Below are positions 52,625 to 61,416 of a stretch of 64,000 nt of DNA, one piece after another. The position numbers were made by a program, and so were the translations under genes. The notes under the pieces are model-generated. The model saw nothing but the letters and a program-made list of their open reading frames with translations, made no database searches and had not been told where the DNA came from. Origin of the DNA: Protofrankia sp963555925 (lineage in GTDB: Bacteria > Actinomycetota > Actinomycetes > Frankiales > Frankiaceae); assembly GCA_963555925.1 (NCBI GenBank), contig CAUVXJ010000107.1, positions 16,403-80,402 of the forward strand, given 5' to 3'. How positions within the stretch are numbered: position 1 is the first letter of the stretch; each line of letters starts with the position of its first letter.

Positions 52625-54073
52625 TCACGCCGGCCGGGCTGGCACGAAGATCGACTTTACGTCGAGGTAGGCGTCCAGACCCTCCGGCCCGTACTCTTTC
52701 CCGACGCCGCTGGCCTTCCAGCCCCCGAAGGGTGATCCCGGATCCAGGGTCCACATGTTCAGTCCGATGCTTCCGGTCTGAATCTGTCGGGCGACGCCGA
52801 GAGCCCGGTCCGGGTCGGCGCTCCACACGCTGCCGGCCAGTCCGTAGTCCGAGTCGTTGGCGATGTCGACGGCGTCGGCGACCGTGTCATACGGGATCAC
52901 GCAGACGACCGGTCCGAAGATTTCTTCCCGGGCGACGGTCATGGCGTTGTCGACGTCGGCGAACACGGTCGGCTCGACGAACCAGCCGCGCTCCTGCACG
53001 GGGGGACGGCCGCCGCCGGCCACCAGCCGGGCGCCTTCGCTCCGCCCGGTCGCGATGTATCCCTCGACCCGGTCACGCTGGCGTGAGCTGACCAGTGGTC
53101 CCATCGTCGTGGTGGTGTCGAGCGGGTTGCCGAGCACGAAGGAGCGGGCGAGGCCGACCAGGCCGTCGACCACCGCGTCGTACAGGTTGCGGGGAGCGAG
53201 AATCCGGGAGTTGAGGAAGCAGGACTGTCCGGCGTTGGCGAAGGACAGGAAGCCCAGACCCTTCATCACTGTGGGCAGGTCTGCGTCGTCCAGTACGACG
53301 GCCGCGGACTTCCCGCCCAGTTCGAGGGTGACCGGTTTGAGCGCCGTCCCGCAGATGCCCCCGATGATCCGCCCGGCGGCGGTCGAGCCGGTGAAGGAGA
53401 CCTTGTCGACGCCGGCATGCCTGACCAGCAGGTCTCCGGTCTGCCGGCCGCCGGTGATCAGGTTGACGACGCCCGCGGGCAGGCCCGCCTCCTCGGTTGC
53501 CTCCATGAGGTAGGCGGCATCCAGCGACGTCTCCGGGGCGGGCTTGAGCACCACGGTGCAGCCGGCGGCCAGCGCCGGCCCGAGCTTCATCGCGGTAAGC
53601 CCGAGGGGGTAGTTCCACGGCACGATCACCGCGACGGTCCCGACCGGGCGCCGCTGCAGGCGCACCGTGCCGGGATAGGCCAGCGCCGGGCGCTCCTGGT
53701 CGGCGAAGCCACCGCGCGCCAGCGCCGCGTAGTACCGCAGTGTGCCAGCCACGGCGTGGACGTTGGCGGAGGTGGACAACGCCAGCGGCATGCCGTTCTG
53801 CCGGGAGACGATCTCACTGATCTGCTTCGAGCGCCGTTCGATCGCCCCGGCAAGCCGCTCGAGCAGGTCGGCCCGCTCGACGGCCGGAGTTGCCTCCCAT
53901 GCAGGCTGGGCCGCCCTGGCGGCGGCCACCGCCAGGTCCACCTCCTTGGCGCCCGCCTCAGGCAGGTCACCAAGCCGCTGCCCGGTGGCGGCCTCGATGA
54001 TCGGGGTAGTCGTCTCCGACAGGGGCGTCGTCCACTGTCCGTCGATGTAAAAGCAGCCGAAGTGACGGCTCAT
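52625..54073 (-). CDS. NAD(P)-dependent aldehyde dehydrogenase
   Basis: 482 aa. Catalytic Cys285 is in NAGQSCFLNSR, Glu251 in VTLELGGKSA, Asn154 in VIVPWNYPLG. Closest in this window to 29966 (shared IANDSDYGL/IANDSPFGL and 'SPFGGWKASGVGKEYGPEGL / APFGGFKQSGLGREWGREGL' endings). ATG 54073 with GGGGAGG upstream. With 51519 it forms a second alcohol-to-acid oxidation pair, parallel to 29966/31427. Confidence 0.93.
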   Translation of the reverse strand: MSRHFGCFYIDGQWTTPLSETTTPIIEAATGQRLGDLPEAGAKEVDLAVAAARAAQPAWEATPAVERADLLERLAGAIERRSKQISEIVSRQNGMPLALSTSANVHAVAGTLRYYAALARGGFADQERPALAYPGTVRLQRRPVGTVAVIVPWNYPLGLTAMKLGPALAAGCTVVLKPAPETSLDAAYLMEATEEAGLPAGVVNLITGGRQTGDLLVRHAGVDKVSFTGSTAAGRIIGGICGTALKPVTLELGGKSAAVVLDDADLPTVMKGLGFLSFANAGQSCFLNSRILAPRNLYDAVVDGLVGLARSFVLGNPLDTTTTMGPLVSSRQRDRVEGYIATGRSEGARLVAGGGRPPVQERGWFVEPTVFADVDNAMTVAREEIFGPVVCVIPYDTVADAVDIANDSDYGLAGSVWSADPDRALGVARQIQTGSIGLNMWTLDPGSPFGGWKASGVGKEYGPEGLDAYLDVKSIFVPARPA

Positions 54074-54592
54074 ACCAGGCCTCCCCGCAAGAATGTGACC
54101 ACCTGAGGTGGCGGACCCGGAATCGGCGCGCGCCTCGTTGCCGGCGAGCCTGCGAATTCTGCCGTGAACCAGCCGCCAGTGCGAAACGCCTCGGCGGGCA
54201 ACGGTGTGTGCGCGCCAGCATGGCACGGACCGGGCGCAGTTGAACATGCCTGATGCCGCAATGGGCGCATGTGCGCGCCGGCAATGTGTCGCGCCTGCCC
54301 CGGGCGTACCCAAGGCATATCCCAGGCCCCACCGGTGACGTTGCCGAGGTAGGCATGCGTGGTTGGCCGACTTCGACATGTACGCCAGCCCGGGTCCGTG
54401 CCATATTCCGGACTGTTCCCAGGCAATGTTGCGTCCCGTGTCGACGTCGCATCAATTGTCGACGTCACGTCACGTGTCAATGTCCTACGTCCTTGGCGGC
54501 GCCGGTGTGCGGTATTCACGGGCCGGCCCGCCGGAGAACGGCGCCGGTCGTCCGCTGAATGTCGTGTGCCGTGGGCAGAAGGAGGACGGAAA
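54074..54592. promoter_or_regulatory. Divergent intergenic region with an 18-bp periodic array
   Basis: 519 bp between the divergent aldehyde dehydrogenase and double CoA-transferase genes, with no supported gene. At 54422-54484 a 9-bp box recurs every 18 bp: GGCAATGTT (54422), GTCGACGTC (54440), GTCGACGTC (54458) and GTCAATGTC (54476). Period 18 puts the boxes on nearly the same helix face, as in cooperative operator arrays. The LysR regulator at 59621 is one candidate binder. Confidence 0.5.
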
Positions 54593-57079
54593 GTGGCTGG
54601 CACAGACGGGCCGGGCACGTCGCCTGGACGGGGTAGTGGTCCGCTTGCGGGCGTCCGCGTCGTCGACATGGCGGACGGGATCGGCGAGTTCTGCGGTCGC
54701 TACCTCGCCGACCTGGGTGCGGACGTGATCCGTGTCGAGCCGCCGGGTGGTGCCCCCTCCCGACGGCAGGCGCCGCTGCACGACGGCGTCAGCCTCCACT
54801 TCGTTGCGAACAACGCGAACAAGCGCGGCGTCACGCTCGACCTGACCTCGACGTCCGGCCGGGACGCGTTCCTGGCCCTGCTCGGCACCGCGGACATCTT
54901 CATCGAGAGCACGTGTCCGGGCACGTTCACGGAGTTGGGTCTTGGTCTGGATCGGCTGCGTGCCGTGCTGCCCGCCCTAGTGGTCGTGTCGATCACCGAG
55001 TTCGGGCAGACCGGGCCGTACCGCGACTGGGTGGCGACGGACTGGGTACAGCTGGCCATGGGTGGCGTGTTGTCCCGGTCCGGCATACCCGGCCTGTCAC
55101 CCCTCCTGCCGCCGGAGGGGTTGGTGTATTCCTCGGTCGCCATCCAGGCGGCGTGGGCGGCGCTGCTCGCGTACAGCAGCCGGCTGGACACCGGCTTTGG
55201 TGATCACGTCGACTGTTCCGTCTACGAGACGATCGTGCAGGTCCTCGACCCGGGCTTCGGGATCGGCGGCACGGCGTCCCGGGGAGTATCCGCGGCGAGC
55301 CTGCCGCGGGGTCGACCCGATGCCCGTCACCTCTACCCGATCTTTCGGTGCGCCGACGGGTACGTGCGCATATGCCTGCTCGCCAAGCGGCAATGGCGGG
55401 CCATGTTCGGCTGGCTGGGCGAGCCGGCCGAGTTCGCAGGGCCGGCCTTCGACGGCTTGGGCGCGCGGTTCGCGGCTGCGCCCCGCCTCTACCGGCTCAT
55501 CGGGCAGTTGTTCGCCGAGGCGACCCGCGACGAGCTCGTCGCCGAGGGGCAGCGCCGGGGGGTGCCCATCGCCGCGCTACTGGACGCGGCCGAGGTCCTC
55601 ACCAGTGAGCATTTCAGCACCCGCGACGCGTTCGTGACGGTAGAGATCGCACCCGGGGTGCGTGGCCGGATGCCGAACGGACTGGTCGAGCTGGACGGCA
55701 TCCGGGCCGGCATCCGGCGCCCCGCCCCGGCGCCCGGTGCGGGCGACGACATCGTGTTCGCCGCGCTCGCAGTCGCCGACCGTCGCACGACGCTTACTCC
55801 TACGCCGACAACGACAACGCCGACAACCACGCAGACGCCGAGCGGTGCCGGGGACGCGCCCGCGCGGGCCCACCGTCCACTGCAGGGTGTACGCGTCCTC
55901 GACCTCGGGGTGATCGTCGTCGGCGCCGAGCTGGGACGGCTGTTCGCCGACCAGGGCGCGGAGGTCATCAAGATCGAGAACCGGGCCTTCCCCGACGGGA
56001 GCCGGCAGTCACGGGACGGCGCGACGATGTCCCCGTCCTTCGCCTGGGGCCACCGCAACAAGCTCAGCCTCGGTCTCGACCTGCGCAGCCCGCAGGGCGT
56101 GGCGGTCTTCAAGCGCCTCGCCGCCACGGCCGACGTCGTACTGTCCAACTTCAAGCCGGGCACGATGGAGTCCCTGGGGCTCGGCGACCAGAGCCTACGC
56201 ACGATCAACCCACGGCTGATCGTGGTGGACAGCAGCGCCTTCGGCTCGTCCGGACCGTGGAGCCCCCGCATGGGGTACGGCCCGCTCGTGCGCGCGGCCA
56301 CCGCGATCACGGGACTGTGGCGCTACCCGGATGTGCCGGACAGCTTCAGCGACAGCAGCACCATCTATCCCGACCACGTCGCGGCCCGAGTGGGCGCCGT
56401 GGCGGTGCTGGCAACCCTCCTCGCCCGCCGCCGTTGCGGTATCGGCGGCACGGTGAGCTTCGCCCAGGCCGAGACCATCCTCACCCAGCTGTCCGCCCAG
56501 TTCCTGTGCGAGTCGCTGGCTCCCGGATCCCTGGCGGCGCGAGGCGATGTCGGCGGACACGACGCGCCGTACGGCGTCTACCCGTGTGCCGGCGACGACG
56601 AATGGTGCGTGCTGACGATCCGGGGAGACGAGGACTGGAGCCGCCTGTGCCGGGCCATCGGGCGACCGGAGCTGTGCGACGACCCGCGCCTGGCGAGCGC
56701 CGCCGGCCGACGCCGGCACCGCGTCGAGGTGGAGCAGGCGGTGACCGCCTGGACGGCGGTCCACCCACCGCGCGAGGTCATGAGCCGCCTTCAGCACGCG
56801 GGTGTGCCCGCGGGGATGATGCAGCGGGTAGCGGACCTGCCGGACGACCCGCACCTCGCGGCGCGCGGTTTCTTCCGCCGGTTGGCCCAGCCGCAGCTTC
56901 CAGAGCCGATACTGACCGAGAACGGCCCGGCGGTGTTCACCGGGATCGCCGATCCTGAGTTGCGGCCGGCGCCGTTGCAGGGCGAGCACACCCGGGAGAT
57001 CTGCGCCAAGCTGCTCGGGCTGTCCGACTGCGACATCGATGCGCTGGTGGCGGCGGGCGTACTGGAGGAGCCGAGATGA
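54593..57079 (+). CDS. Fused double-domain family III (CaiB/BaiF) CoA-transferase
   Basis: 828 aa. Domain 1: LAGVRVVDMADGIGEFCGRY, then LADLGADVIRVEPPGG, catalytic-Asp segment GDHVDCSVYETIVQV. A Thr-Pro linker (TPTPTTTTPTTTQTP) near residue 415 joins domain 2: LQGVRVLDLGVIVVGAELGR, then RNKLSLGLDLRSPQGVAVFK. In domain 2 the equivalent segment is GGTVSFAQAETILTQ, without the Asp. GTG 54593 has AAGGAGG upstream. Overlaps the crotonase gene by ATGA. Similar in plan to 19584, though the degenerate-looking segments differ. Confidence 0.9.
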   Translation: MAGTDGPGTSPGRGSGPLAGVRVVDMADGIGEFCGRYLADLGADVIRVEPPGGAPSRRQAPLHDGVSLHFVANNANKRGVTLDLTSTSGRDAFLALLGTADIFIESTCPGTFTELGLGLDRLRAVLPALVVVSITEFGQTGPYRDWVATDWVQLAMGGVLSRSGIPGLSPLLPPEGLVYSSVAIQAAWAALLAYSSRLDTGFGDHVDCSVYETIVQVLDPGFGIGGTASRGVSAASLPRGRPDARHLYPIFRCADGYVRICLLAKRQWRAMFGWLGEPAEFAGPAFDGLGARFAAAPRLYRLIGQLFAEATRDELVAEGQRRGVPIAALLDAAEVLTSEHFSTRDAFVTVEIAPGVRGRMPNGLVELDGIRAGIRRPAPAPGAGDDIVFAALAVADRRTTLTPTPTTTTPTTTQTPSGAGDAPARAHRPLQGVRVLDLGVIVVGAELGRLFADQGAEVIKIENRAFPDGSRQSRDGATMSPSFAWGHRNKLSLGLDLRSPQGVAVFKRLAATADVVLSNFKPGTMESLGLGDQSLRTINPRLIVVDSSAFGSSGPWSPRMGYGPLVRAATAITGLWRYPDVPDSFSDSSTIYPDHVAARVGAVAVLATLLARRRCGIGGTVSFAQAETILTQLSAQFLCESLAPGSLAARGDVGGHDAPYGVYPCAGDDEWCVLTIRGDEDWSRLCRAIGRPELCDDPRLASAAGRRRHRVEVEQAVTAWTAVHPPREVMSRLQHAGVPAGMMQRVADLPDDPHLAARGFFRRLAQPQLPEPILTENGPAVFTGIADPELRPAPLQGEHTREICAKLLGLSDCDIDALVAAGVLEEPR

Positions 57080-57864
57080 CCGGGCCGGTAGTGCTGGTGG
57101 AGCGCCGTGACCACACGATGGTCATCACGCTCAACCGGCCCGAGGCACGCAACGCGGTGAACCTGGAGTCCACCACTCTCGTCGGCGAGGCTCTCGAGGC
57201 GGCGGAGCACGACCAGGAGGTGCGGGCGGTCGTGGTGACGGGCGCGGGCGACGCGGCGTTCTGCGCCGGCATCGACCTCAAGGCGGTCGCCCGCGGCGAG
57301 CGGACGTTCCCCGCGGGTCGCCGGCACTGGGGATTCGCCGGCTACGTGTCCCACCCGATCAGCAAGCCGACGATAGCCGCGGTGAACGGCTTCGCGCTCG
57401 GTGGCGGCACCGAGATCGTCCTTGCGAGCGACCTGGCCGTGGCGGCGCAGACCGCGCAGTTCGGCCTGCCGGAGGTCAGCCGGGGCATCGTCGCCGCCGC
57501 CGGCGGGGCCTTCCGGCTGTCGGTACAGATCCCACCCAAGATTGCCATGGAGATGATCCTGACCGGGAAGCCGGTGGACGCGGCCACCGCGCTGCGGCTG
57601 GGCCTGGTCAACCGGGTGGTGCCGAGGGCGTCGGTCCTCGACGAGGCCCTTGCCCTGGCCGAGCTGATCTGCCGCAACGCGCCCCTGGCGGTCCAGGCCA
57701 GCAAGCGGATCGCGGCGGGCATCATCGACGGCGACATCGCATCCGAGGTTGCGGCCTGGGCGCGCACCGACGCGGAGACTGCGGCCCTGATGCGTTCCGA
57801 GGACGCCCGGGAGGGTGTGCGCGCCTTCGCGGAGAAGCGACCTCCGGTATGGCAGGCGCGATGA
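57076..57864 (+). CDS. Enoyl-CoA hydratase (crotonase) family protein
   Basis: 262 aa. Oxyanion-hole segments AFCAGIDLKAVARGE and IAAVNGFALGGGTEIVLASD; catalytic-Glu segment FGLPEVSRGIVAAAGGAFRL retains the Glu of the classical hydratase site. ATG 57076 overlaps the CoA-transferase stop, so it belongs to the 54593-59529 operon. Probably hydrates the enoyl-CoA before retro-aldol or thiolytic cleavage. Confidence 0.9.
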   Translation: MTGPVVLVERRDHTMVITLNRPEARNAVNLESTTLVGEALEAAEHDQEVRAVVVTGAGDAAFCAGIDLKAVARGERTFPAGRRHWGFAGYVSHPISKPTIAAVNGFALGGGTEIVLASDLAVAAQTAQFGLPEVSRGIVAAAGGAFRLSVQIPPKIAMEMILTGKPVDAATALRLGLVNRVVPRASVLDEALALAELICRNAPLAVQASKRIAAGIIDGDIASEVAAWARTDAETAALMRSEDAREGVRAFAEKRPPVWQAR

Positions 57865-57895
57865 GCGGGGCGGGCGGGGCTGGCGCGGCGGTCAC

Positions 57896-59086
57896 GTGGT
57901 CGGTGACGGGGTGACCGGCCGCGGCGGGCGCCGGCCGGTGATCGCAGGCCTGGGTCTCACCGAACTGGGCAAGGTCTACAACACGACGGCGCGCCAGTTC
58001 GCCGGACAGGCCGTGCGGCGGGCCGTCGCCGACGCCGGACTGCAGCTGTCCGACGTGGACGGGCTGCTCACCAACGCGGGCGTGTCGGGTGCCGTCGGGC
58101 TGGGCGTGCAGGGTGATCTCGGGTTGCGTGACCTGCGCCTGCTCTCGGAGATCCAGGCGTACGGGTCGTCCGCCGGCGCCATGGTGCAGTATGCGTCGAT
58201 GGCGGTGGCGGCAGGCATGGCCGACGTCGTCGCCTGCGTGTTCGCGGACGCGCCGTTGCGGGAGAAAGTGCCCGGCGGTTCGGCCTACGCCGGCTCGGCC
58301 AGCCGGGCGTCCGGGTGGCGCGCCCTGGCGGCGGCGAGCGGGAGCGCCGGCCCCAACACGCTGTACGCGCTGGCCGCCCGTCGGCACATGATCGCCTATG
58401 GCACCACGAGCGAGCAGTTCGGGGCGATCGCGGTGGCGCAGCGGGCCTGGGCCGCCCGTAACCCGCTGGCTGCGCTGCGGACGCCGATCACGCTTGCCGA
58501 CCATCAGGCGTCCCGGCTGATCGCCGAGCCGTTTCACCTGTTGGACTGCTGCCTGGTCAGCAACGGCGGTATCGCGGTGATCGTGACCACGGCGGACCGG
58601 GCTGCCGACCTGCGCCAGCCGCCGGTGCACGTCCTGGGTTGGGGACAGGCGCATCCCGGCTACGCGATGGCGCGAGGCAGCGAGTTCGGGCTGGTCAGCG
58701 GTGGCGCGGTCGCCGGGCCGGCGGCGTTGACGATGGCCGGCGTCACCCTGGCCGACATCGACGTCGTGGAGCTGTACGACTGCTACACCTACACTGTGTT
58801 GATCTCGCTGGAAGACTACGGATTCTGCGCCAAGGGCGAGGGCGGGGCCTTCGTCGCCAGCGGGGTGCTCGGCCCCGGCGGATCGCTCGCGCTCAACACC
58901 GGCGGTGGTCAGTTGTCGTCCTACTACATGTGGGGCATGACACCGCTGTCCGAGGGGGTCATCCAGGCCAGGGGCCAGGGCGGCGAACGGCAGGTCGCGG
59001 CGCACGACCTGGTACTGGTCAGCGGCAACGGCGGCGTCCTCGACCACCACTCCACCCTGGTACTCGGCGCGGACCCAGTCTCGTGA
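57896..59086 (+). CDS. Thiolase-like protein of the Ltp2/lipid-transfer aldolase type
   Basis: 396 aa thiolase fold. ELYDCYTYTVLISLEDYGFC, then AKGEGGAFV and LNTGGGQLSSYYMWGMTPLS match Ltp2-like proteins, whose tyrosines act in a retro-aldol cleavage of steroid-type side chains, rather than biosynthetic thiolases. No classical nucleophilic-Cys motif is obvious. The start is GTG 57896 or 57911, and neither has a strong site. Its stop overlaps the DUF35 gene (GTGA), which is the characteristic Ltp2-DUF35 pair. Confidence 0.85.
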   Translation: MVGDGVTGRGGRRPVIAGLGLTELGKVYNTTARQFAGQAVRRAVADAGLQLSDVDGLLTNAGVSGAVGLGVQGDLGLRDLRLLSEIQAYGSSAGAMVQYASMAVAAGMADVVACVFADAPLREKVPGGSAYAGSASRASGWRALAAASGSAGPNTLYALAARRHMIAYGTTSEQFGAIAVAQRAWAARNPLAALRTPITLADHQASRLIAEPFHLLDCCLVSNGGIAVIVTTADRAADLRQPPVHVLGWGQAHPGYAMARGSEFGLVSGGAVAGPAALTMAGVTLADIDVVELYDCYTYTVLISLEDYGFCAKGEGGAFVASGVLGPGGSLALNTGGGQLSSYYMWGMTPLSEGVIQARGQGGERQVAAHDLVLVSGNGGVLDHHSTLVLGADPVS

Positions 59087-59529
59087 GTCCGAAGCGCACG
59101 AGCGAGCAGCGGGGCCTTCGCCCAGACCCCGGCATGCCTGTTCCGGCAGTCCGGCGTGACGCCGAGACCGAGGAGTTCTTCGCCGGCACCGAACGCGGCG
59201 AGCTGCTGATCCGCCGCTGCGACGACTGCGGCCACGACAACCCGCCGCCGGCGAGTGCCTGCGCCCGCTGTCATTCGGCCGCGTTGACCTGGACGCCGGC
59301 CCGGGGCACCGGATCGGTGGTGAGCTGGTCGGTGGTCCACGGTCCGGCCCGTGACGGCGGCCCGCCGGCGCGCACCACGGTGGCCATCGTGGAGCTGGAC
59401 GAAGGTCCGTGGCTGCACAGCCGGCTTGTCGAGGTGGACCCGGCCGGCGTCCACGCCGGACTGCGGGTGGCCGTGACCTTCGACCGACCCACCGACGGTG
59501 AGGCGGTCCCGGTCTTCCGGCCTGCGTGA
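59083..59529 (+). CDS. DUF35 zinc-ribbon/OB-fold partner protein
   Basis: 148 aa. The rubredoxin-like zinc ribbon RRCDDCGHDNPPPASACARC, then H, has the C-x2-C...C-x2-C pattern. The OB-fold half contains GTGSVVSWSVVHGPA and TTVAIVELDEGPWLHSRLVE. DUF35 proteins stabilise and complete Ltp2-type aldolases and MaoC hydratases. GTG 59083 overlaps the thiolase stop; ATG 59131 is possible. Last gene of the 54593 operon. Confidence 0.88.
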   Translation: MSPKRTSEQRGLRPDPGMPVPAVRRDAETEEFFAGTERGELLIRRCDDCGHDNPPPASACARCHSAALTWTPARGTGSVVSWSVVHGPARDGGPPARTTVAIVELDEGPWLHSRLVEVDPAGVHAGLRVAVTFDRPTDGEAVPVFRPA

Positions 59530-59620
59530 GCGGGTCCGGGCCCGCGACCGGCAATAGCCGTCGTGGCCGCCCGCGGTAGCGATGGACCGGGGCACGGCCG
59601 CCCTGGTATGTCCGTCAGCT

Positions 59621-60535
59621 ATGGACATCCAGCAACTGCGCTGTTTCGTGGCGGTCGCGGAAGAGCTGCACTTCGGGCGCGCAGCCGACCGGCTGCACCT
59701 CACTGCCTCGCCGCTGAGCCGACGCATCCGCGAGTTGGAGCGGGAGCTGGGTGCGGAGCTCTTCGTGCGCGGCTATCACCAGGTCAGGCTGACGCGGTCG
59801 GGGCGGGATCTTCTAGAGCCCGCAGCCGACGTCGTGCGGCGCTTCGATGCCCTGCGGGCCCAGCGGCCGGACCGGACCGCCCGGCCGGCGCGCGACATCG
59901 GTGCGGCACCGGTGCTGACGCCGAGCATCGTGGATCTCGTGCTCGGCACCTTCACACGGCTCTATCCCGACATCGAGTTACCGATCACGCTCGAACGGTC
60001 GGCCGTGCTGATGGACATGTTGTGCGCACGGAAGGTCGATCTCGCGGTCGTGCACCTCCCGGTGACCGACCCGGGCCTGCGCGGGCTGGAGCTGGCCCGG
60101 TACCGCTACGCGGTGGCTACACGCAGCGACGACGAACTGGCGAGCCGACGCCGGGTGCGGCTGGCCGACCTGACCGAACGGGAGATGCTGATGCCATCGT
60201 CGAAGCTGCAACCGCTCGCCATGAAAAACCTGCGTGATTTCCTCGTCCGGGCCGGGATCAGGCACCTGAACGAACTGCCACACGCCGACTCGATTCACCT
60301 CGCGGCCCGGGTGATCCGTACGCGGAGCATCACGCTGGTCGCCGCGGACCCGGACAATCCCAGCACGCGTAGCTTCGCCGGACCCGACTTCGCGCTTGTC
60401 CCACTCGACGAGCCGGATCTTCATTTCGCCGCCGGAGTCGCGTGGCGGGCCGACGACGAGTCCGCCGACCCCATACTCGCCCGCGTGATAGAGACCCTGC
60501 GCACCGGCCGGGGCGCGACGCCGCTCGTCATATAA
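59621..60535 (+). CDS. LysR-family transcriptional regulator
   Basis: 304 aa. The winged HTH is at residues 1-60: MDIQQLRCFVAVAEELHFGR, then AADRLHLTASPLSRRIRELE. The effector domain follows from ~88. ATG 59621. It lies 91 bp after the DUF35 gene on the same strand and is the natural candidate to control the 54593 operon and perhaps the divergent aldehyde dehydrogenase/transporter operon. Confidence 0.93.
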   Translation: MDIQQLRCFVAVAEELHFGRAADRLHLTASPLSRRIRELERELGAELFVRGYHQVRLTRSGRDLLEPAADVVRRFDALRAQRPDRTARPARDIGAAPVLTPSIVDLVLGTFTRLYPDIELPITLERSAVLMDMLCARKVDLAVVHLPVTDPGLRGLELARYRYAVATRSDDELASRRRVRLADLTEREMLMPSSKLQPLAMKNLRDFLVRAGIRHLNELPHADSIHLAARVIRTRSITLVAADPDNPSTRSFAGPDFALVPLDEPDLHFAAGVAWRADDESADPILARVIETLRTGRGATPLVI

Positions 60536-60562
60536 GGCTCTGTTGCGTACGGGAGCCCGGCT

Positions 60563-61096
60563 TCACTCAAGGTCGTCGCGTAGCAGGTCCATGAGGAGCC
60601 CGTCGTGGAAGCGGCCGTCTGGTCCGCGTTCGTAGCGGCGCATGATGCCGACGGGACGAAAGCCGACCTTCTCGTAGCAGCGGATGGCCCGGGTGTTGGT
60701 GGCCGCCGGATCGATCGTGAGCCGATGATGTCCCCGCTGGTCGCACAGGAAACGGGCCACGAGTCCGACCGCCGTCGTCCCCACGCCACGGTCCTGGAAC
60801 CGGCTGCTGAGGTAGATGTCGATGCCCGCGTGGCGGTACTGCGGGTCGTTCTCCTCGCAGTACTGGATGCCACCGGCGACCTGGCCGTCCACCTCGATCA
60901 CGAGCAGGACCGTGCCGCTGGCGCCGAGCAGGTCGGCCGCCACCTCGTCAGCCGTCACCTCGTCGGCGGGCGCCGGTTGCCCCCACCAACGCGCCACCGA
61001 CTCTTCGGTGAGGATCGCACGCAACGCGGTGACGTCCGTCGGGCGGCCAGGACGGACCGTGACACCGTCACCAGCAAGCAGCGGACGCGTTTCCAC
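60563..61096 (-). CDS. GNAT-family N-acetyltransferase, AAC(6')-like
   Basis: 177 aa. SVARWWGQPAPADEVTADEV, then GGIQYCEENDPQYRHAGIDI, YLSSRFQDRGVGTTAVGLVA (acetyl-CoA loop), TNTRAIRCYEKVGFRPVGIM. The layout follows aminoglycoside 6'-N-acetyltransferases and related small-molecule GNATs. GTG 61096 has GGAGGG upstream. Resistance is plausible but not provable; housekeeping metabolite acetylation is the alternative. Convergent with the LysR gene. Confidence 0.85.
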   Translation of the reverse strand: METRPLLAGDGVTVRPGRPTDVTALRAILTEESVARWWGQPAPADEVTADEVAADLLGASGTVLLVIEVDGQVAGGIQYCEENDPQYRHAGIDIYLSSRFQDRGVGTTAVGLVARFLCDQRGHHRLTIDPAATNTRAIRCYEKVGFRPVGIMRRYERGPDGRFHDGLLMDLLRDDLE

Positions 61097-61416
61097 AGCC
61101 TTCCCTCCGATCCGAGGCCCTCTCAAAGGTGACGCCACTCAAAGGTGACGGCGCACCGGAGGGCCACCCAGAGTGGACCACGCCAGTCCGCCTTCCGGAC
61201 TTCGGGAGTCCGGGACCGGACCGGACGGCGTCGTCCACTGGAACAGGCCTCGCTGGAATGGCTTCCACATCGGCTGCCCGTGGTCAGCGTCGTCGGGTCC
61301 GTCGGTGACCACGGGCGGACCTGGCGCTCGGGTTACGCTGATCGTCGCAGGGCAGTTCCGGTGAGCAGCCGGTGAGCAACGGGGGCGGTTGTGGACGAGC
61401 CACAGGGGCCGGGGCG
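61097..61416. promoter_or_regulatory. Divergent region with direct repeats and a hairpin
   Basis: 320 bp between the acetyltransferase and the WD40 gene. CTCAAAGGTGACG occurs at 61122-61134 and 61138-61150 (16-bp period), ~25 bp upstream of the acetyltransferase start, a possible operator. CCGGACT-TCGGG-AGTCCGG at 61195-61213 is a perfect 7-bp stem. The rest shows nothing recognisable. Confidence 0.4.
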
